DNA of 64,000 bases, taken from NCBI RefSeq assembly GCF_035325925.1, contig NZ_DAOKZA010000011.1, positions 37,503-101,502 on the forward strand. Reading direction: 5' to 3'. The notes below the pieces were generated by a model. That model saw only the letters and a program-made list of their open reading frames with translations. It made no database searches and was not told the DNA's origin. Origin of the DNA: Calidifontimicrobium sp035325925 (GTDB lineage: Bacteria; Pseudomonadota; Gammaproteobacteria; Burkholderiales; Burkholderiaceae_C). Below are positions 19,008 to 28,178 of the stretch, piece by piece (the first letter of the stretch is position 1; each line of letters starts with the position of its first letter). The translations under genes were made by a program, and so were the position numbers.

Positions 19008-20644
19008 CGCGCGGCCTCCATCGGCACCGACGCCCGCCACAGCCGCAGCGGCACGCGGTGCGCGCCGGCCTGCACCGCGTCGGCGGCGCCGAGAGGCCGC
19101 CAGTCGACGAGCTGACTGCGCAGCGCGGGCGGCGGGTCGCCCTCGCTGAGCACGATCACGGCCTGTCCAGGCCGCGGCGTCCACGGCCGCGTGAGCTGAT
19201 AGTGGTCGCGCGCCGGCCGCGGCCGACCGGCATCGTCCAGCGGCCGCCAGGCGCGCCAGTCCAGCGCCAGGTCGCGCCAGCGATGGCGACCCTGCGCCGC
19301 CAGCGCGCGGCTCGTCGTGACGACGGGCGCGCCGGGCATCTCGGCCAGCGCCTGCCGCAGCGGCGCGCGCAACTCGCCGTACGCCGTGCCCCACCCGCGC
19401 ATGCGCGACCACGCGTCGAGCACCTTGGGCAGCGTTGCGGCGTCCGGCATCGCCCGCAGCACCAGCGCCGGGATCAACATCGCCGCGGCCACCAGCAGGG
19501 CCTGCGCCCACGCCAGCCGGCGTGCGCTGGCCAGCGCCGGCGACGCCTCGGGTGACTCGGCGAGCCGAAGCGCCAGCCACAGCGTGAACCCGACCAGCAC
19601 CGGCGCGGTCCAGTTGACCTCGGCACCGGCGTGCAACGCCTGCACTGCGCCGAGACCGAGCAGCGGCCACACCAGCGCGGCCAGGTACACCCTCAGGCCG
19701 GCCGACGCCGGGCGCGCCGGTCGTCGCGCGTGCCGCCACAGCCACCACCCCCACACCGGCCCCAGCAGCACGGCCTGCCCGAGCAGCCACGACACGAACG
19801 CCACCGCGGCGCGCCCCGGCGCCAGCGGCGTCGCCGCGGCGGTGATCTCGACCGTGTGCCGCAACGTCGGCCACCCGTGTGCCGCGTTCCACGCGAGGTG
19901 CGGCGCCAGCGCCGCCAGCACGACGGCTGCGGCCAGCAGCGGCCCCGTCGCCCGTTGTCGCCGCCTTGTCGGGCCGCGAGGACCGCCCGCCGGGACGAAG
20001 GCGACCGCGACGGCAGCCACCGCCAGCGCGGCGGCCGTGTATTTCGACAGCATCGCGAGTGCCGCCGCCACGCCGAACATCGCCCACGCTCGATGGCCGC
20101 CGACCCACGACGCATGCCATAACGCCAGCGCCGCCAGCGACCAGCCCAGCAACAGCGGCGCGTCGGTGGTTGCCGCCAGGCCGAGCACGCCGGCCGGCGT
20201 CGACACGAGGAACACGACGGCGGCCCAGACGCCGGCGCGTTCGGCCGCCGCGATGCCGTGGCCTTCGTGCCGCGCGATCGCGAACGCCAGGCGTGCCAGC
20301 ACCAGCGCGGCGGCCGGCCAGCACAGCATCGCGAGCGCCTTGACCCCCACGACGCCGTCGCCGAACAGCGCCGTCGAAGCACCGATCAGCGCCGCGATGA
20401 CCGGAGGCTTCGAGTAGTAGCCCCAGGCCGGCTCGCGCGACCAGTCCCAGTACTGCGCCTCGTCGACATGCAGTGTGACGTCGCCGCTGCCCAGCACCGC
20501 GGCCAACAGCGCGAATCGCGACGCGGCCGCGAGCGAAGCCAGCGCGCCGACCTGCAGCCACCAGCGCCGCGTCGGCCGCACGGCGCGGTCACGGACCACG
20601 CCGGTCGCCGCGTCGGCCACCTCGGGGTGCCGCACCTGCGCCAT
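19004..20644 (-). CDS. GT39-family (PMT/ArnT-like) membrane glycosyltransferase
   Basis: 546 residues with 11-12 hydrophobic helices and a soluble C-terminal domain (about 400-546). The catalytic loop of the PMT_2 superfamily is visible as LHVDEAQYWDWSREPAWGYY, with the conserved Asp-Glu pair, followed by SKPPVIAALI. Such enzymes transfer a sugar from a polyprenyl-phosphate donor to lipid A, a protein or another lipid in the periplasm. It is the first gene of a two-gene transcript with the PAP2 phosphatase. Acceptor unknown. Confidence 0.87.
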   Translation of the reverse strand: MAQVRHPEVADAATGVVRDRAVRPTRRWWLQVGALASLAAASRFALLAAVLGSGDVTLHVDEAQYWDWSREPAWGYYSKPPVIAALIGASTALFGDGVVGVKALAMLCWPAAALVLARLAFAIARHEGHGIAAAERAGVWAAVVFLVSTPAGVLGLAATTDAPLLLGWSLAALALWHASWVGGHRAWAMFGVAAALAMLSKYTAAALAVAAVAVAFVPAGGPRGPTRRRQRATGPLLAAAVVLAALAPHLAWNAAHGWPTLRHTVEITAAATPLAPGRAAVAFVSWLLGQAVLLGPVWGWWLWRHARRPARPASAGLRVYLAALVWPLLGLGAVQALHAGAEVNWTAPVLVGFTLWLALRLAESPEASPALASARRLAWAQALLVAAAMLIPALVLRAMPDAATLPKVLDAWSRMRGWGTAYGELRAPLRQALAEMPGAPVVTTSRALAAQGRHRWRDLALDWRAWRPLDDAGRPRPARDHYQLTRPWTPRPGQAVIVLSEGDPPPALRSQLVDWRPLGAADAVQAGAHRVPLRLWRASVPMEAAR

Positions 20645-20699
20645 CGCGCGAGCTTAGCGGTGCAGGCTGAAGCCGGCGTGAAGCGCGGCGGTGCTGGCG

Positions 20700-20705
20700 G
20701 ACAAT
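20700..20705 (+). promoter_or_regulatory. -10 hexamer GACAAT, six bases before an ATG start
   Basis: GACAAT at 20700-20705 is followed after 6 bases by the ATG at 20712. The transcription start would coincide with the initiation codon. No Shine-Dalgarno is seen. Confidence 0.5.
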
Positions 20706-20711
20706 GCGCCG

Positions 20712-21341
20712 ATGTCGCAGTACTTCGAGGTCCACCCCGACAACCCTCAGCCGCGGCTGCTCAGGCAGGCGGCGCAGATCCTGCACGCCGGCGGCGTCGC
20801 GGCCATCCCGACCGACTCGAGCTACGCGCTGGTGTGCCACCTCGACGACAAGGCGGCCGCCGAGGCACTGCGGCGCATCCGCCAGGTCGACGACCGGCAC
20901 CACCTGACGCTGCTGTGCCGCGACCTGTCGGAGCTGGCGCGGTTCGCACGGGTCGACAACCGCCAGTACCGGCTGCTCAAGCTGGCCACGCCCGGGCCCT
21001 TCACCTTCATCCTCGAGGCGACGAAGGAGGTGCCGCGGCGGCTGAGCCACCCGTCGCGGCGCACCATCGGGCTGCGCGTGCCCGACCACCGCGTGACGCA
21101 GGAACTGCTGGCGCTGTTCGGCCAGCCGCTGCTGGCCACCACGCTGATCGCGCCCGGCGAGACCGAGCCGATGAACGACCCGCACGAGATCCGCGAGCGC
21201 TTCCAGAAGCTGCTGCAGGCGGTGGTCGACGCCGGCGCCTGCCCGATGCAGCCGACCACCGTGATCGACCTCAGCGGCGACGTGCCGGTGCTGGTGCGCG
21301 AGGGCCGCGGCGACGCCGCGTCGCTGGGGCTGGCCGCGTAG
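20712..21341 (+). CDS. YciO/Sua5/YrdC family protein (threonylcarbamoyl-AMP synthase-like)
   Basis: 209 residues of the Sua5/YciO/YrdC fold, which condenses threonine, bicarbonate and ATP into threonylcarbamoyl-AMP for tRNA t6A modification. Visible are AAIPTDSSYALVC, the conserved KX-like region before GPFTFILEATKEVPRRL, RRTIGLRVPDH and GQPLLATTLI. The YciO subgroup is indicated by the N-terminal YFEVHPDNPQPRL; whether YciO proteins make t6A is unsettled. I prefer the ATG at 20712 over one at 20691 because homology begins there and a -10 hexamer sits in between. Confidence 0.88.
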   Translation: MSQYFEVHPDNPQPRLLRQAAQILHAGGVAAIPTDSSYALVCHLDDKAAAEALRRIRQVDDRHHLTLLCRDLSELARFARVDNRQYRLLKLATPGPFTFILEATKEVPRRLSHPSRRTIGLRVPDHRVTQELLALFGQPLLATTLIAPGETEPMNDPHEIRERFQKLLQAVVDAGACPMQPTTVIDLSGDVPVLVREGRGDAASLGLAA

Positions 21342-21347
21342 CGCGCG

Positions 21348-21695
21348 CTAGACCGCCGCGGTGACGACGATCTCGATCTTCCACGCCGGTTTGGCCAGCG
21401 CCGCCTGCACCGTGGCGCGAGGCGGCGTGTGGTCGCGCACCACCCACTCGTCCCACACGCTGTTCATCGCCGTGAAGTCGGCCATGTCGGCGAGGAAGAT
21501 CTGCGCGCGCAGGATCTTCGACTTGTCGCTGCCGGCACGCGCGAGCAGCGCGTCGATGGCGTCGAGCACCTGCCGCGTCTGGCCGTAGATGTCCTGCGTC
21601 TCGTCGGCGGCGACCTGCCCGGCGAGGTAGACGGTGCCGTCGTGCACCGCCATCTCGGACATGCGCGCGCCGACGTCGTAGCGTTGCAGCGTCAT
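21348..21695 (-). CDS. RidA family protein
   Basis: 115 residues of the RidA/YjgF/Rid fold, trimeric enamine/imine deaminases that detoxify reactive intermediates such as 2-aminoacrylate. Family segments: HDGTVYLAGQVAAD, QTRQVLDAIDALLARAGSDKSKILRAQIFLADM, and the C-terminal TPPRATVQAALAKPAWKIEI, which contains the catalytic Arg. Its ATG overlaps the plsY stop (ATGA), so the two genes are coupled although functionally unrelated. Confidence 0.92.
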   Translation of the reverse strand: MTLQRYDVGARMSEMAVHDGTVYLAGQVAADETQDIYGQTRQVLDAIDALLARAGSDKSKILRAQIFLADMADFTAMNSVWDEWVVRDHTPPRATVQAALAKPAWKIEIVVTAAV

Positions 21696-22360
21696 CTCTT
21701 CGCTCCTTTGTGGTGATGGCCCGCGCGACGCGGCGCCGCGGTGCCGGTGGCGGCCTTCTGGCCGAGCCGCGACTCGGTGCCGGCCAGCAGCTTGCGGATG
21801 TTCGCCTCGTGGCGCCACACCAGCAGCAGGCTCATGAGCGCGATCGCGAGCACCAGCGTGTCCGGCCCCCAGATGAGCAACTGGTAGAACGGCGCGAACA
21901 GCGCGCTGACGATCGACGCCAGCGACGAGTAGCGGAAGAACCCCGCGACGATGGCCCAGGTGGCCAGCGTCGCCAGGCCGAGCAGCGGGTTCAGCGCGAA
22001 CAGCACGCCGGCCGCGGTGGCCACGCCCTTGCCGCCGGCGAAGCGGAAGAACACCGGCCACAGGTGGCCGACGAAGGCCGCCAGCCCGACCCACGCGGCG
22101 GTGTCGGTGCCCAGCCCGAAACGCGGCCCCCACCACAGCACCGCGAGCACCGGCAGATAGCCCTTGAGCGCGTCGAGCGCCAGCGTGACCGCCGCCGCGC
22201 CGCGGTGGCCCGAGCGCAGCACGTTGGTCGCGCCGGGGTTGCGCGAGCCGTAGCTGCGCGGGTCGGCCAGCCCGGCGAACCGGCTGACGATGACCGCGAA
22301 CGACAGCGAACCGATCAGGTAGGCGACAGCGACGGCCGCCAGGCTCCAGGCGAAGGACAT
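21692..22360 (-). CDS. plsY: Glycerol-3-phosphate acyltransferase PlsY
   Basis: 222-residue inner-membrane enzyme transferring acyl from acyl-phosphate to glycerol-3-phosphate, the first step of phospholipid synthesis. Conserved loops are SYGSRNPGATNVLRSG, LDALKGYLPVLAV, GHLWPVFFRFAGGKGVAT and the RHEANIRKLLAGTE C-terminal motif. Five hydrophobic helices. The tail (about 200-222) is basic and His/Lys-rich. Confidence 0.95.
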   Translation of the reverse strand: MSFAWSLAAVAVAYLIGSLSFAVIVSRFAGLADPRSYGSRNPGATNVLRSGHRGAAAVTLALDALKGYLPVLAVLWWGPRFGLGTDTAAWVGLAAFVGHLWPVFFRFAGGKGVATAAGVLFALNPLLGLATLATWAIVAGFFRYSSLASIVSALFAPFYQLLIWGPDTLVLAIALMSLLLVWRHEANIRKLLAGTESRLGQKAATGTAAPRRAGHHHKGAKR

Positions 22361-22427
22361 GCGGCGGGGGTCGTGGCGTGCGGCGACGGGAAGCCGCCAG
22401 TGTAAGCGGCGGCGGCGCCGCGCCCGG

Positions 22428-22916
22428 TCAGAGCGCGCAATCGACCGCGCGCGCGCCGAGCACGTCGACGAGCACCTGCGGCGCGAGGCCCACCAGGTAC
22501 CCGCGCCGACCGCCGTTGATGTAGATGCGCGGCAGCGCGAGCACGCTGACCTGCACGTACACCGGCATCGCCTTGCGCAGCCCGAACGGCGAGGTGCCGC
22601 CGACCAGGTAACCGCTGTGGCGCTGCGCGACCTCGGGCCGGCACGGCTCGACGGCCTTGGCGCCGATGTCGCGCGCGAGGTTCTTCGTGCTGACCTCGCG
22701 GTCGCCGTGCATCAGCACCACCAGCGGCTGCCCACGCTCGTCCTGCATCACCAGCGTCTTCACCACGGTGTGCTCGTCGACGCCGAGCTGGCGCGCCGAC
22801 TCGGCGGTGCCGCCGCGCTCGACGTAGTCGTAGGGATGCCCGGTGTAGGACACGCCGGCGCGGTCGAGCCACTGCGTGGCCGGGGTCGCGCTGACGTGCC
22901 TGTCCTTCTTCGCCAT
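22428..22916 (-). CDS. ybaK: YbaK/EbsC Cys-tRNA(Pro) deacylase
   Basis: 162-residue trans-editing enzyme that hydrolyses Cys-tRNA(Pro) formed by prolyl-tRNA synthetase. Segments typical of YbaK are HPYDYVERGGTAESARQLG, VVKTLVMQD, VSTKNLARDIGAKAVEPC and the GYLVGGTSPFGLRKAMPVY substrate loop. The start is the ATG at 22916; an upstream in-frame extension shows no family similarity. Confidence 0.93.
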   Translation of the reverse strand: MAKKDRHVSATPATQWLDRAGVSYTGHPYDYVERGGTAESARQLGVDEHTVVKTLVMQDERGQPLVVLMHGDREVSTKNLARDIGAKAVEPCRPEVAQRHSGYLVGGTSPFGLRKAMPVYVQVSVLALPRIYINGGRRGYLVGLAPQVLVDVLGARAVDCAL

Positions 22917-22993
22917 CGTGCGATGCTGCCACGCCGCGGCACCGGCACGCGCCCGGTCCGAGCCGGCCCGGCCGGTGGCGCGCCGACGCGTCG

Positions 22994-23470
22994 TCAGTCG
23001 CAGCGCACCCGGCAGCCCGCCGGGTCGCCTTCGCACTGGCCGGTGCCCAGCACCTCGCAGCGCGCCTTGGTGCGCAGCGTGAACGTCACGCCTTGTGCAT
23101 AGCTGCAGGCCACGCGCGTGACCGAACCCTGGCGGCCCACCGCCACGCGCAGCGGCTGCAGCGCAGCGATCGTCGCGCGCGGCAGCTCACACGACAGGTA
23201 GCCCTGGAACGCGCCGTCGCCCGCCTCCCACAGCGCGGTGTTCTTCAGCGCGCGGTAGTTCTCGAAGCGCGAGCAGATCTCGGCTTCGCGCCCGTACAGG
23301 CGCGCGTTGTCGGAACAGTAGCCGGTGTAGGTGTGTCGCAGTTCGTCGTCGCTCGGGCAGGGGGCCACCTGCACCGCCGCAGCGGGCAGCGGGCAGGTCA
23401 GCGTCCCGGCCACCGCGCCGCCTGTGGCCACCGCCAGCGCGATCGTCAAAGCCCATCGCTTCATGCGCAT
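22994..23470 (-). CDS. Secreted cysteine-rich protein of unknown function
   Basis: 158 residues: a signal peptide (hydrophobic core at about 6-20, cleavage near AVAGT) and a mature part of about 137 residues with ten cysteines, an even number compatible with five disulfides. Short cysteine spacings occur near the C-terminus (KARCEVLGTGQCEGDPAGCR). No family recognised. Predicted periplasmic or outer-membrane associated. It is separated from its neighbours by 77 and 36 bases and may be monocistronic. Confidence 0.72.
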   Translation of the reverse strand: MRMKRWALTIALAVATGGAVAGTLTCPLPAAAVQVAPCPSDDELRHTYTGYCSDNARLYGREAEICSRFENYRALKNTALWEAGDGAFQGYLSCELPRATIAALQPLRVAVGRQGSVTRVACSYAQGVTFTLRTKARCEVLGTGQCEGDPAGCRVRCD

Positions 23471-23506
23471 GCTCCGGAAGGACGGGCGCGATCGTAGCAG
23501 CCGCCT

Positions 23507-24568
23507 TCACTGCCCCGGGTCGCGGATCTCCCAGCGGATGCGGTCGATCTCGGCGAGCACTTCGCCGGGCAGCGCCACGCCCCATGCGTCGACGTTCTCG
23601 TCGAGCTGCGCGACGCTGGTCACGCCGATGATCGTGCTGGCCACGCGCCAGTTGCGGTAGCAGAACGCCAGCGCGAGCTGCACCGGCGTCAGGCCGTGCT
23701 CGCGCGCCAGCGCGTTGTAGCGGCGCGCCGCGGCGAGCGACTCGGCACGGCCCCAGCGCTGCTGCTTCATGCTGTCGAAGATCGCCAGCCGGCCCGGGCG
23801 CGCCGGGTCGTCGAGGCCGCGCTCGTCGTACTTGCCGCTGAGCAGCCCGAAGCCCAGCGGCGAGTACGCCAGCAGCGACACGCCGGCGTGGTGCAGCACC
23901 TCGTCGAGGCCGTTGTCGACCACGCGGTTGACCAGGCCGTACGGGTTCTGCACCGTGGCGATGCGCGGCAGGCCCTGCGCGTCGGCGATGCGCACGAACT
24001 CGGCCACGCCCCACGGCGTCTCGTTGCTGACGCCCACGGCGCGCACCTTGCCGGCCTGCACCAGCCGCTGCATCGCCTCGAGCTGCGCCTCGATCGGGGT
24101 CGCGGGGCGGTCCTTCGCCGGGTCGAAGTACAGGCCACCGAACATCGGCACGTGGCGCACCGGCCAGTGGATCTGGTAGAGGTCGATCACGTCGGTGCCC
24201 AGGCGCTGCAGGCTGGCGTCGCACGCGGCGACGATGTCGTCGGCTTCGAGGTCGGCCTTGCCGCCGCGGATCCAGTGGTAGGCGCGCGCGGCGCCGCTGA
24301 CCTTGGTCGCCAGCACGACCTTGTGCCGGGCGCCGGGGCGCTGCGCGAACCAGCGCCCGACGATGCGTTCGGTGTCGCCGAACCGCTCGGCGCTCGGCGG
24401 CACCGGGTACATCTCGGCGGTGTCGATTAAGTCGACGCCGCGCTCGAGCGCGCGGTCGAGGATCGAGAACGCCGTGCGTTCGTCGACCTGGCGCTCGCCG
24501 AAGGTCATCGTGCCGAGGCAGACCTTGCTGACCACGAGGTCGCTGCGGCCCAGGGAAATGTGCTCCAT
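23507..24568 (-). CDS. Aldo/keto reductase (Tas/YajO-like)
   Basis: 353-residue NADP(H)-dependent TIM-barrel oxidoreductase. The catalytic Asp-Tyr pair is in DLIDTAEMYPVPP, the active-site Lys in RHKVVLATKV, and the family segment DVIDLYQIHWPVR follows. The larger size and VPPSAERFGDTE insertion resemble the E. coli Tas subgroup. A GGAG Shine-Dalgarno lies about 8 bases before the ATG at 24568. It is divergent from the dehydrogenase E1 genes. Substrate unknown. Confidence 0.92.
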   Translation of the reverse strand: MEHISLGRSDLVVSKVCLGTMTFGERQVDERTAFSILDRALERGVDLIDTAEMYPVPPSAERFGDTERIVGRWFAQRPGARHKVVLATKVSGAARAYHWIRGGKADLEADDIVAACDASLQRLGTDVIDLYQIHWPVRHVPMFGGLYFDPAKDRPATPIEAQLEAMQRLVQAGKVRAVGVSNETPWGVAEFVRIADAQGLPRIATVQNPYGLVNRVVDNGLDEVLHHAGVSLLAYSPLGFGLLSGKYDERGLDDPARPGRLAIFDSMKQQRWGRAESLAAARRYNALAREHGLTPVQLALAFCYRNWRVASTIIGVTSVAQLDENVDAWGVALPGEVLAEIDRIRWEIRDPGQ

Positions 24569-24738
24569 CGTCGCGGGCTCCTTTCGAGCGCGGCAGTGTG
24601 CCCGATGCCGGCACGCCGCGCCGGCACGCCGGCCATGGCCCGCCGCGGCCGGCGCCGATGGCTCCTTCGGATCATGACCGCCGCGGCCGCGCTGCCTACA
24701 GTGCGGCGCATCGACACCACCGATCAAGGACACCCCCG

Positions 24739-25701
24739 ATGAATGCCACCGAACGCATCGCGATGCTCGAGGCGATGCTGCTGATCCGCACCTACGAGCA
24801 GCGGCTGGCCGCGCTGCAGCCGCAGGGCGTGCCGGGCACCTGCACCGCCGTCGGCCAGGAGGCCGCCGCGGTCGGCGTCGTGCGCGCGCTGCTCGCCGAC
24901 GACCTGATCCTGACCAACCACCGCAGCGCCGGCCACCTGCTCGCGCGCGGCGCCGACCCGGCACGCATGCTCGCCGAGGTCATGGGCCGCCGCGACGGCT
25001 ACTGCAAGGGCAAGAGCGGCTCGCTGCACATCGCCGCGAAGGAGCTCGGCGTGGTGCTGACCTCGACCATCGTCGGCGGCGAGCTGTCGCTGGCCCCCGG
25101 CGTCGCGCTGGCACAGAAGATGCGCGCGCCGCTGACGCGCCGCGGCGGCATCACCGCGGTGTTCTTCGGCGACGGCGCGGCCTGCGAGGGCATCTTCCAC
25201 GAGTCGCTGAACCTGGCCGTGACCTGGCAGCTGCCGCTGCTGTACGTGTGCGAGAACAACCAGTGGCAGGCCTTCGTGCACCGCCGCGAGACGATGCCGA
25301 TGGAGCGCATCGCGCCGACCTGGGCCGCCGCGCACGGCGTCGACGCCGCCACCGTCGACGGCAACGACGTCGAGGCGGTGCACGCGGCGGCGCTGGCCGC
25401 GGTGCAGCGCATCCGCGCCACCGGGCGGCCGGCGTTCCTCGAGCTCGAGACCTGGCGCGCGCGCGGCCACTTCGAGCCCGACGACCAGTTCTACGTCGAC
25501 CCCGACGAGCGCGCAAGCTGGGCGCGGCGCGACCCGATCGACACGCTGTCGGCGCGGCTGCAGGCCGAGCGCGTGATCGGCGCCGGCGAGCTCGCGCACC
25601 TGCAGCAGCGCGTCGACGCGACGATCGACGCCGCGCTGGCGTTCGCCCAGGCCTCGCCCTGGCCCGAGCTGCGCGAGCTGACCAGCGACGTCTACGCCTG
25701 A
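24739..25701 (+). CDS. Thiamine-dependent 2-oxoacid/acetoin dehydrogenase E1 alpha subunit
   Basis: 320 residues. The TPP-binding motif GDG...NN spans residues about 144-174 (FGDGAACEGIF to YVCENN). Upstream is NHRSAGHLLARGADP, with the conserved His, and then GYCKGKSGSLHI. This is the acetoin-dehydrogenase/PDH E1 alpha family, which decarboxylates the substrate and passes the acyl group to a lipoyl E2. The E1 beta gene follows after 22 bases. No E2 or E3 gene follows, so the pair must borrow an E2 from elsewhere or act in another way. A TACAGT hexamer at 24697-24702 is a possible -10. Confidence 0.9.
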   Translation: MNATERIAMLEAMLLIRTYEQRLAALQPQGVPGTCTAVGQEAAAVGVVRALLADDLILTNHRSAGHLLARGADPARMLAEVMGRRDGYCKGKSGSLHIAAKELGVVLTSTIVGGELSLAPGVALAQKMRAPLTRRGGITAVFFGDGAACEGIFHESLNLAVTWQLPLLYVCENNQWQAFVHRRETMPMERIAPTWAAAHGVDAATVDGNDVEAVHAAALAAVQRIRATGRPAFLELETWRARGHFEPDDQFYVDPDERASWARRDPIDTLSARLQAERVIGAGELAHLQQRVDATIDAALAFAQASPWPELRELTSDVYA

Positions 25702-25723
25702 CCCCGTTTCGAGGAGCAACGAC

Positions 25724-26698
25724 ATGACCTCCACCCTGACCGCCAACGACGCCATCGAACAGGCGCTGGCCGAGGAGATGCGCCGCGACGAGCGCGTGCT
25801 GATCTTCGGCGAGGGCGTGGCCACCAAGCGCCGCGCCCTGCTCGCCGAGTTCGGCCCCGATCGCGTGCGCAACACGCCGCTGGCCGAGGGCATCATCGCC
25901 GGCACCGCCGCCGGCGCCGCCGCGATGGGCCTGCGCCCGGTGATCGACCTGCTGTTCGCGCCGTTCCTGACGCTGGCGATGGACGCCATCGTCAACAGCG
26001 CCGGCAAGCTGCGCTACCTGTCGGGCGGGCAGTTCGAGTTCCCGCTGGTCGTGATGACCACCACCGGCGCCGGCTGGGCCGTGGGCGCGCAGCACAACCA
26101 CAACCTCGAGGCGATGTTCGTCCACGCCCCGGGGCTGAAGGTGGTGATGCCGCACGGCGCGGCCGACCACAAGGGGCTGCTCAAGGCCGCGATCCGCGAC
26201 CCCAACCCGGTGATGTTCTTCACCGACCTGGCGCTGGGCTTCACCCCGGGCGAGGTGCCGGCGGGCGAGCACCTGGTGCCGCTCGGCCAGGCCGCCGTCG
26301 CGCGCCGCGGCGACGACGTGACGCTGGTGTCGTACGCGAAGACCGTCGGCGCGTGCCTGCAGGCCGCCGAGCAGCTGGAGGCGCAGGGCGTCTCGGCCGA
26401 GGTGATCGACCTGCGCACGCTCAAGCCGCTCGACGAAGCGAGCCTGCTGCGCTCGGTGCGCCGCACCGGCCGGCTGGTCGTCGTGCACGAGGCGGCGGCG
26501 CCCTGCGGCGTCGGCGCCGAGGTGGCGGCGATCGCCGGCGAGAAGGCGTTCGCCGCACTGCGCGCGCCGGTGCGCCGCCTCACCGGTCCCGACGCGCCCG
26601 CGCCGGCGTCGTGGGTGCTCGAGCAGGCCGGCGTGCCCAGCGCCGACGCGATCGCCGAAGCGGTGCGCGCGTTGCTGCCCGTCGCGGCCACGGCCTGA
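25724..26698 (+). CDS. Thiamine-dependent 2-oxoacid/acetoin dehydrogenase E1 beta subunit
   Basis: 324 residues with a pyrimidine-binding domain (TPP Glu in RVLIFGEGVATK; NTPLAEGIIAGTAAGAA; VMTTTGAGWAVGAQHNHNLE) and a C-terminal transketolase-C domain (VSAEVIDLRTLKPLDEASL). It forms an alpha2-beta2 heterotetramer with the preceding alpha subunit. A GGAG Shine-Dalgarno (GAGGAGCAACG) precedes the ATG at 25724. The 370 bases after it contain no E2 gene. Confidence 0.9.
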   Translation: MTSTLTANDAIEQALAEEMRRDERVLIFGEGVATKRRALLAEFGPDRVRNTPLAEGIIAGTAAGAAAMGLRPVIDLLFAPFLTLAMDAIVNSAGKLRYLSGGQFEFPLVVMTTTGAGWAVGAQHNHNLEAMFVHAPGLKVVMPHGAADHKGLLKAAIRDPNPVMFFTDLALGFTPGEVPAGEHLVPLGQAAVARRGDDVTLVSYAKTVGACLQAAEQLEAQGVSAEVIDLRTLKPLDEASLLRSVRRTGRLVVVHEAAAPCGVGAEVAAIAGEKAFAALRAPVRRLTGPDAPAPASWVLEQAGVPSADAIAEAVRALLPVAATA

Positions 26699-27068
26699 TG
26701 CAGTACGGCATCCAGCGGTACGAGACCTGCTGCCCCGGTGGTTGACTCTCGTCATCGGTGGCGCCGACGCCGCTGCGCAGCCGTTGACGGCGGCGTGCGT
26801 CGGTCTGCGCGGCAAAGCGGCGTGCGCCCGGGCGGCGGCGCTTCACCTCGGCGGTCGGCGCCGGGCGCCGACCGCCACAGGGTGAGCCCCCAGCGGGTGC
26901 GACCTGCCGCGACTCACTCGCCCGCGCATTGCGCCACGCCGGGGGGCCAGAGCTTCGCGGACGTCGCCGATGCCCTGATCACGAAGCATCACCGCCGACG
27001 CCGGGACGGCAAGGACCATCGCGTCCACGACCGACCGCTTCGGCTGCACCTCTGCGATCATCCCGTCC
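26699..27068. other. Intergenic region without recognisable gene
   Basis: 370 bases between the E1 beta gene and the sterol-desaturase-family gene. Frames here are short or lack family similarity. A TTGACT at 26742 resembles a -35 but no -10 follows at proper spacing. I see no terminator hairpin with a U-tract. Confidence 0.6.
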
Positions 27069-28178
27069 ATGACCGGCGCGCAGATCATCGTCCTGGCCAC
27101 CCCCGTGTTCCTGCTGCTGATCGCGATCGAGTTCGCGGTCGGCGTCGCGCGCGGGCGCAACGCCTACCGCTGGAACGACGCGCTGAACTCGATCGGGCTG
27201 GGCATGCTCAGCCAGGTCACCGCGGTGTTCGGCCGCATGCTGCGCATCGGCATCTACGCCGCGGTGTTCGAGCACGTCGCGCTGTGGCGGTTGCCGTCCG
27301 ACGCCGCGTGGGTGTGGCTGGCGGCGCTGGTGGCCTACGACCTGTGCTACTACTGGCAGCACCGGCTGGGCCACACCTGCGCGCTGTTCTGGGCCGCGCA
27401 CGCGGTGCACCACCAGAGCGAGGACTACAACCTGTCGACCGCGCTGCGCCAGACCTCGACCGGCTTCCTGCTCGGCTGGATCTTCTACCTGCCGATGGCG
27501 GTGCTCGGCTTCCCGCCGCAGGTGTTCGCCGTCGTCGCGCTGATCGACCTGCTGTACCAGTACTGGGTGCACACGCAGCAGGTCGGCAAGCTCGGGTGGT
27601 TCGACCGCTGGTTCTGCTCGCCGAGCAACCACCGCGTGCACCACGCGGTCAACGACCGCTACCTCGACCGCAACTACGGCGGCGTGTGGATCGTCTGGGA
27701 CCGGCTGTTCGGCAGCTTCGCCGAGGAGGACGACCGCGAACCCTGCGTCTACGGCACGCGCACGCCGCTGCGCAGCTGGAATCCGCTGTGGGCCAACGTC
27801 GCGGTGTACGCCGCGCTGGCGCGCGACAGCTGGCACACCGCGCGCTGGGCCGACAAGCTGCGCGTGTGGCTCGGCCCACCCGGCTGGCGGCCGTCCGACG
27901 TCGCGGCGCGTTTCCCGCACCCGCCGCTCGACCTGGCGCGCCAGCGCTACGACCCGCCCGCGCGCCCCGCCGCGATCGCGGCAGCGGTGGCGCTGTTCGT
28001 CGGGCTGCTCGGCGCGACGTCGCTGTTCCTTTGGCAAGCGCACACGCTCGACGCGCTGCGACAGGCCGCCGGCGTCGGCGCGATCGCCGCCGGACTGGTG
28101 CTCGTCGGGCGGCTGAGCGGCGGCGCGCCGACCCGCACGGCACGCGGCACGCCCGCGGGCGCCTCGCGCCGCGCCTGA
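27069..28178 (+). CDS. Sterol desaturase / fatty acid hydroxylase family membrane protein
   Basis: 369 residues. The di-iron His clusters of the superfamily are visible: HRLGH (about 97-101), HAVHH (about 111-115) and NHRVHHAVN (about 187-195). Four or more hydrophobic helices lie before and between them, and two further helices at the C-terminus (about 295-350) are an addition. Family members hydroxylate or desaturate lipids such as sterols, carotenoids or alkylglycerols. The lipid substrate is unknown. Confidence 0.9.
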   Translation: MTGAQIIVLATPVFLLLIAIEFAVGVARGRNAYRWNDALNSIGLGMLSQVTAVFGRMLRIGIYAAVFEHVALWRLPSDAAWVWLAALVAYDLCYYWQHRLGHTCALFWAAHAVHHQSEDYNLSTALRQTSTGFLLGWIFYLPMAVLGFPPQVFAVVALIDLLYQYWVHTQQVGKLGWFDRWFCSPSNHRVHHAVNDRYLDRNYGGVWIVWDRLFGSFAEEDDREPCVYGTRTPLRSWNPLWANVAVYAALARDSWHTARWADKLRVWLGPPGWRPSDVAARFPHPPLDLARQRYDPPARPAAIAAAVALFVGLLGATSLFLWQAHTLDALRQAAGVGAIAAGLVLVGRLSGGAPTRTARGTPAGASRRA

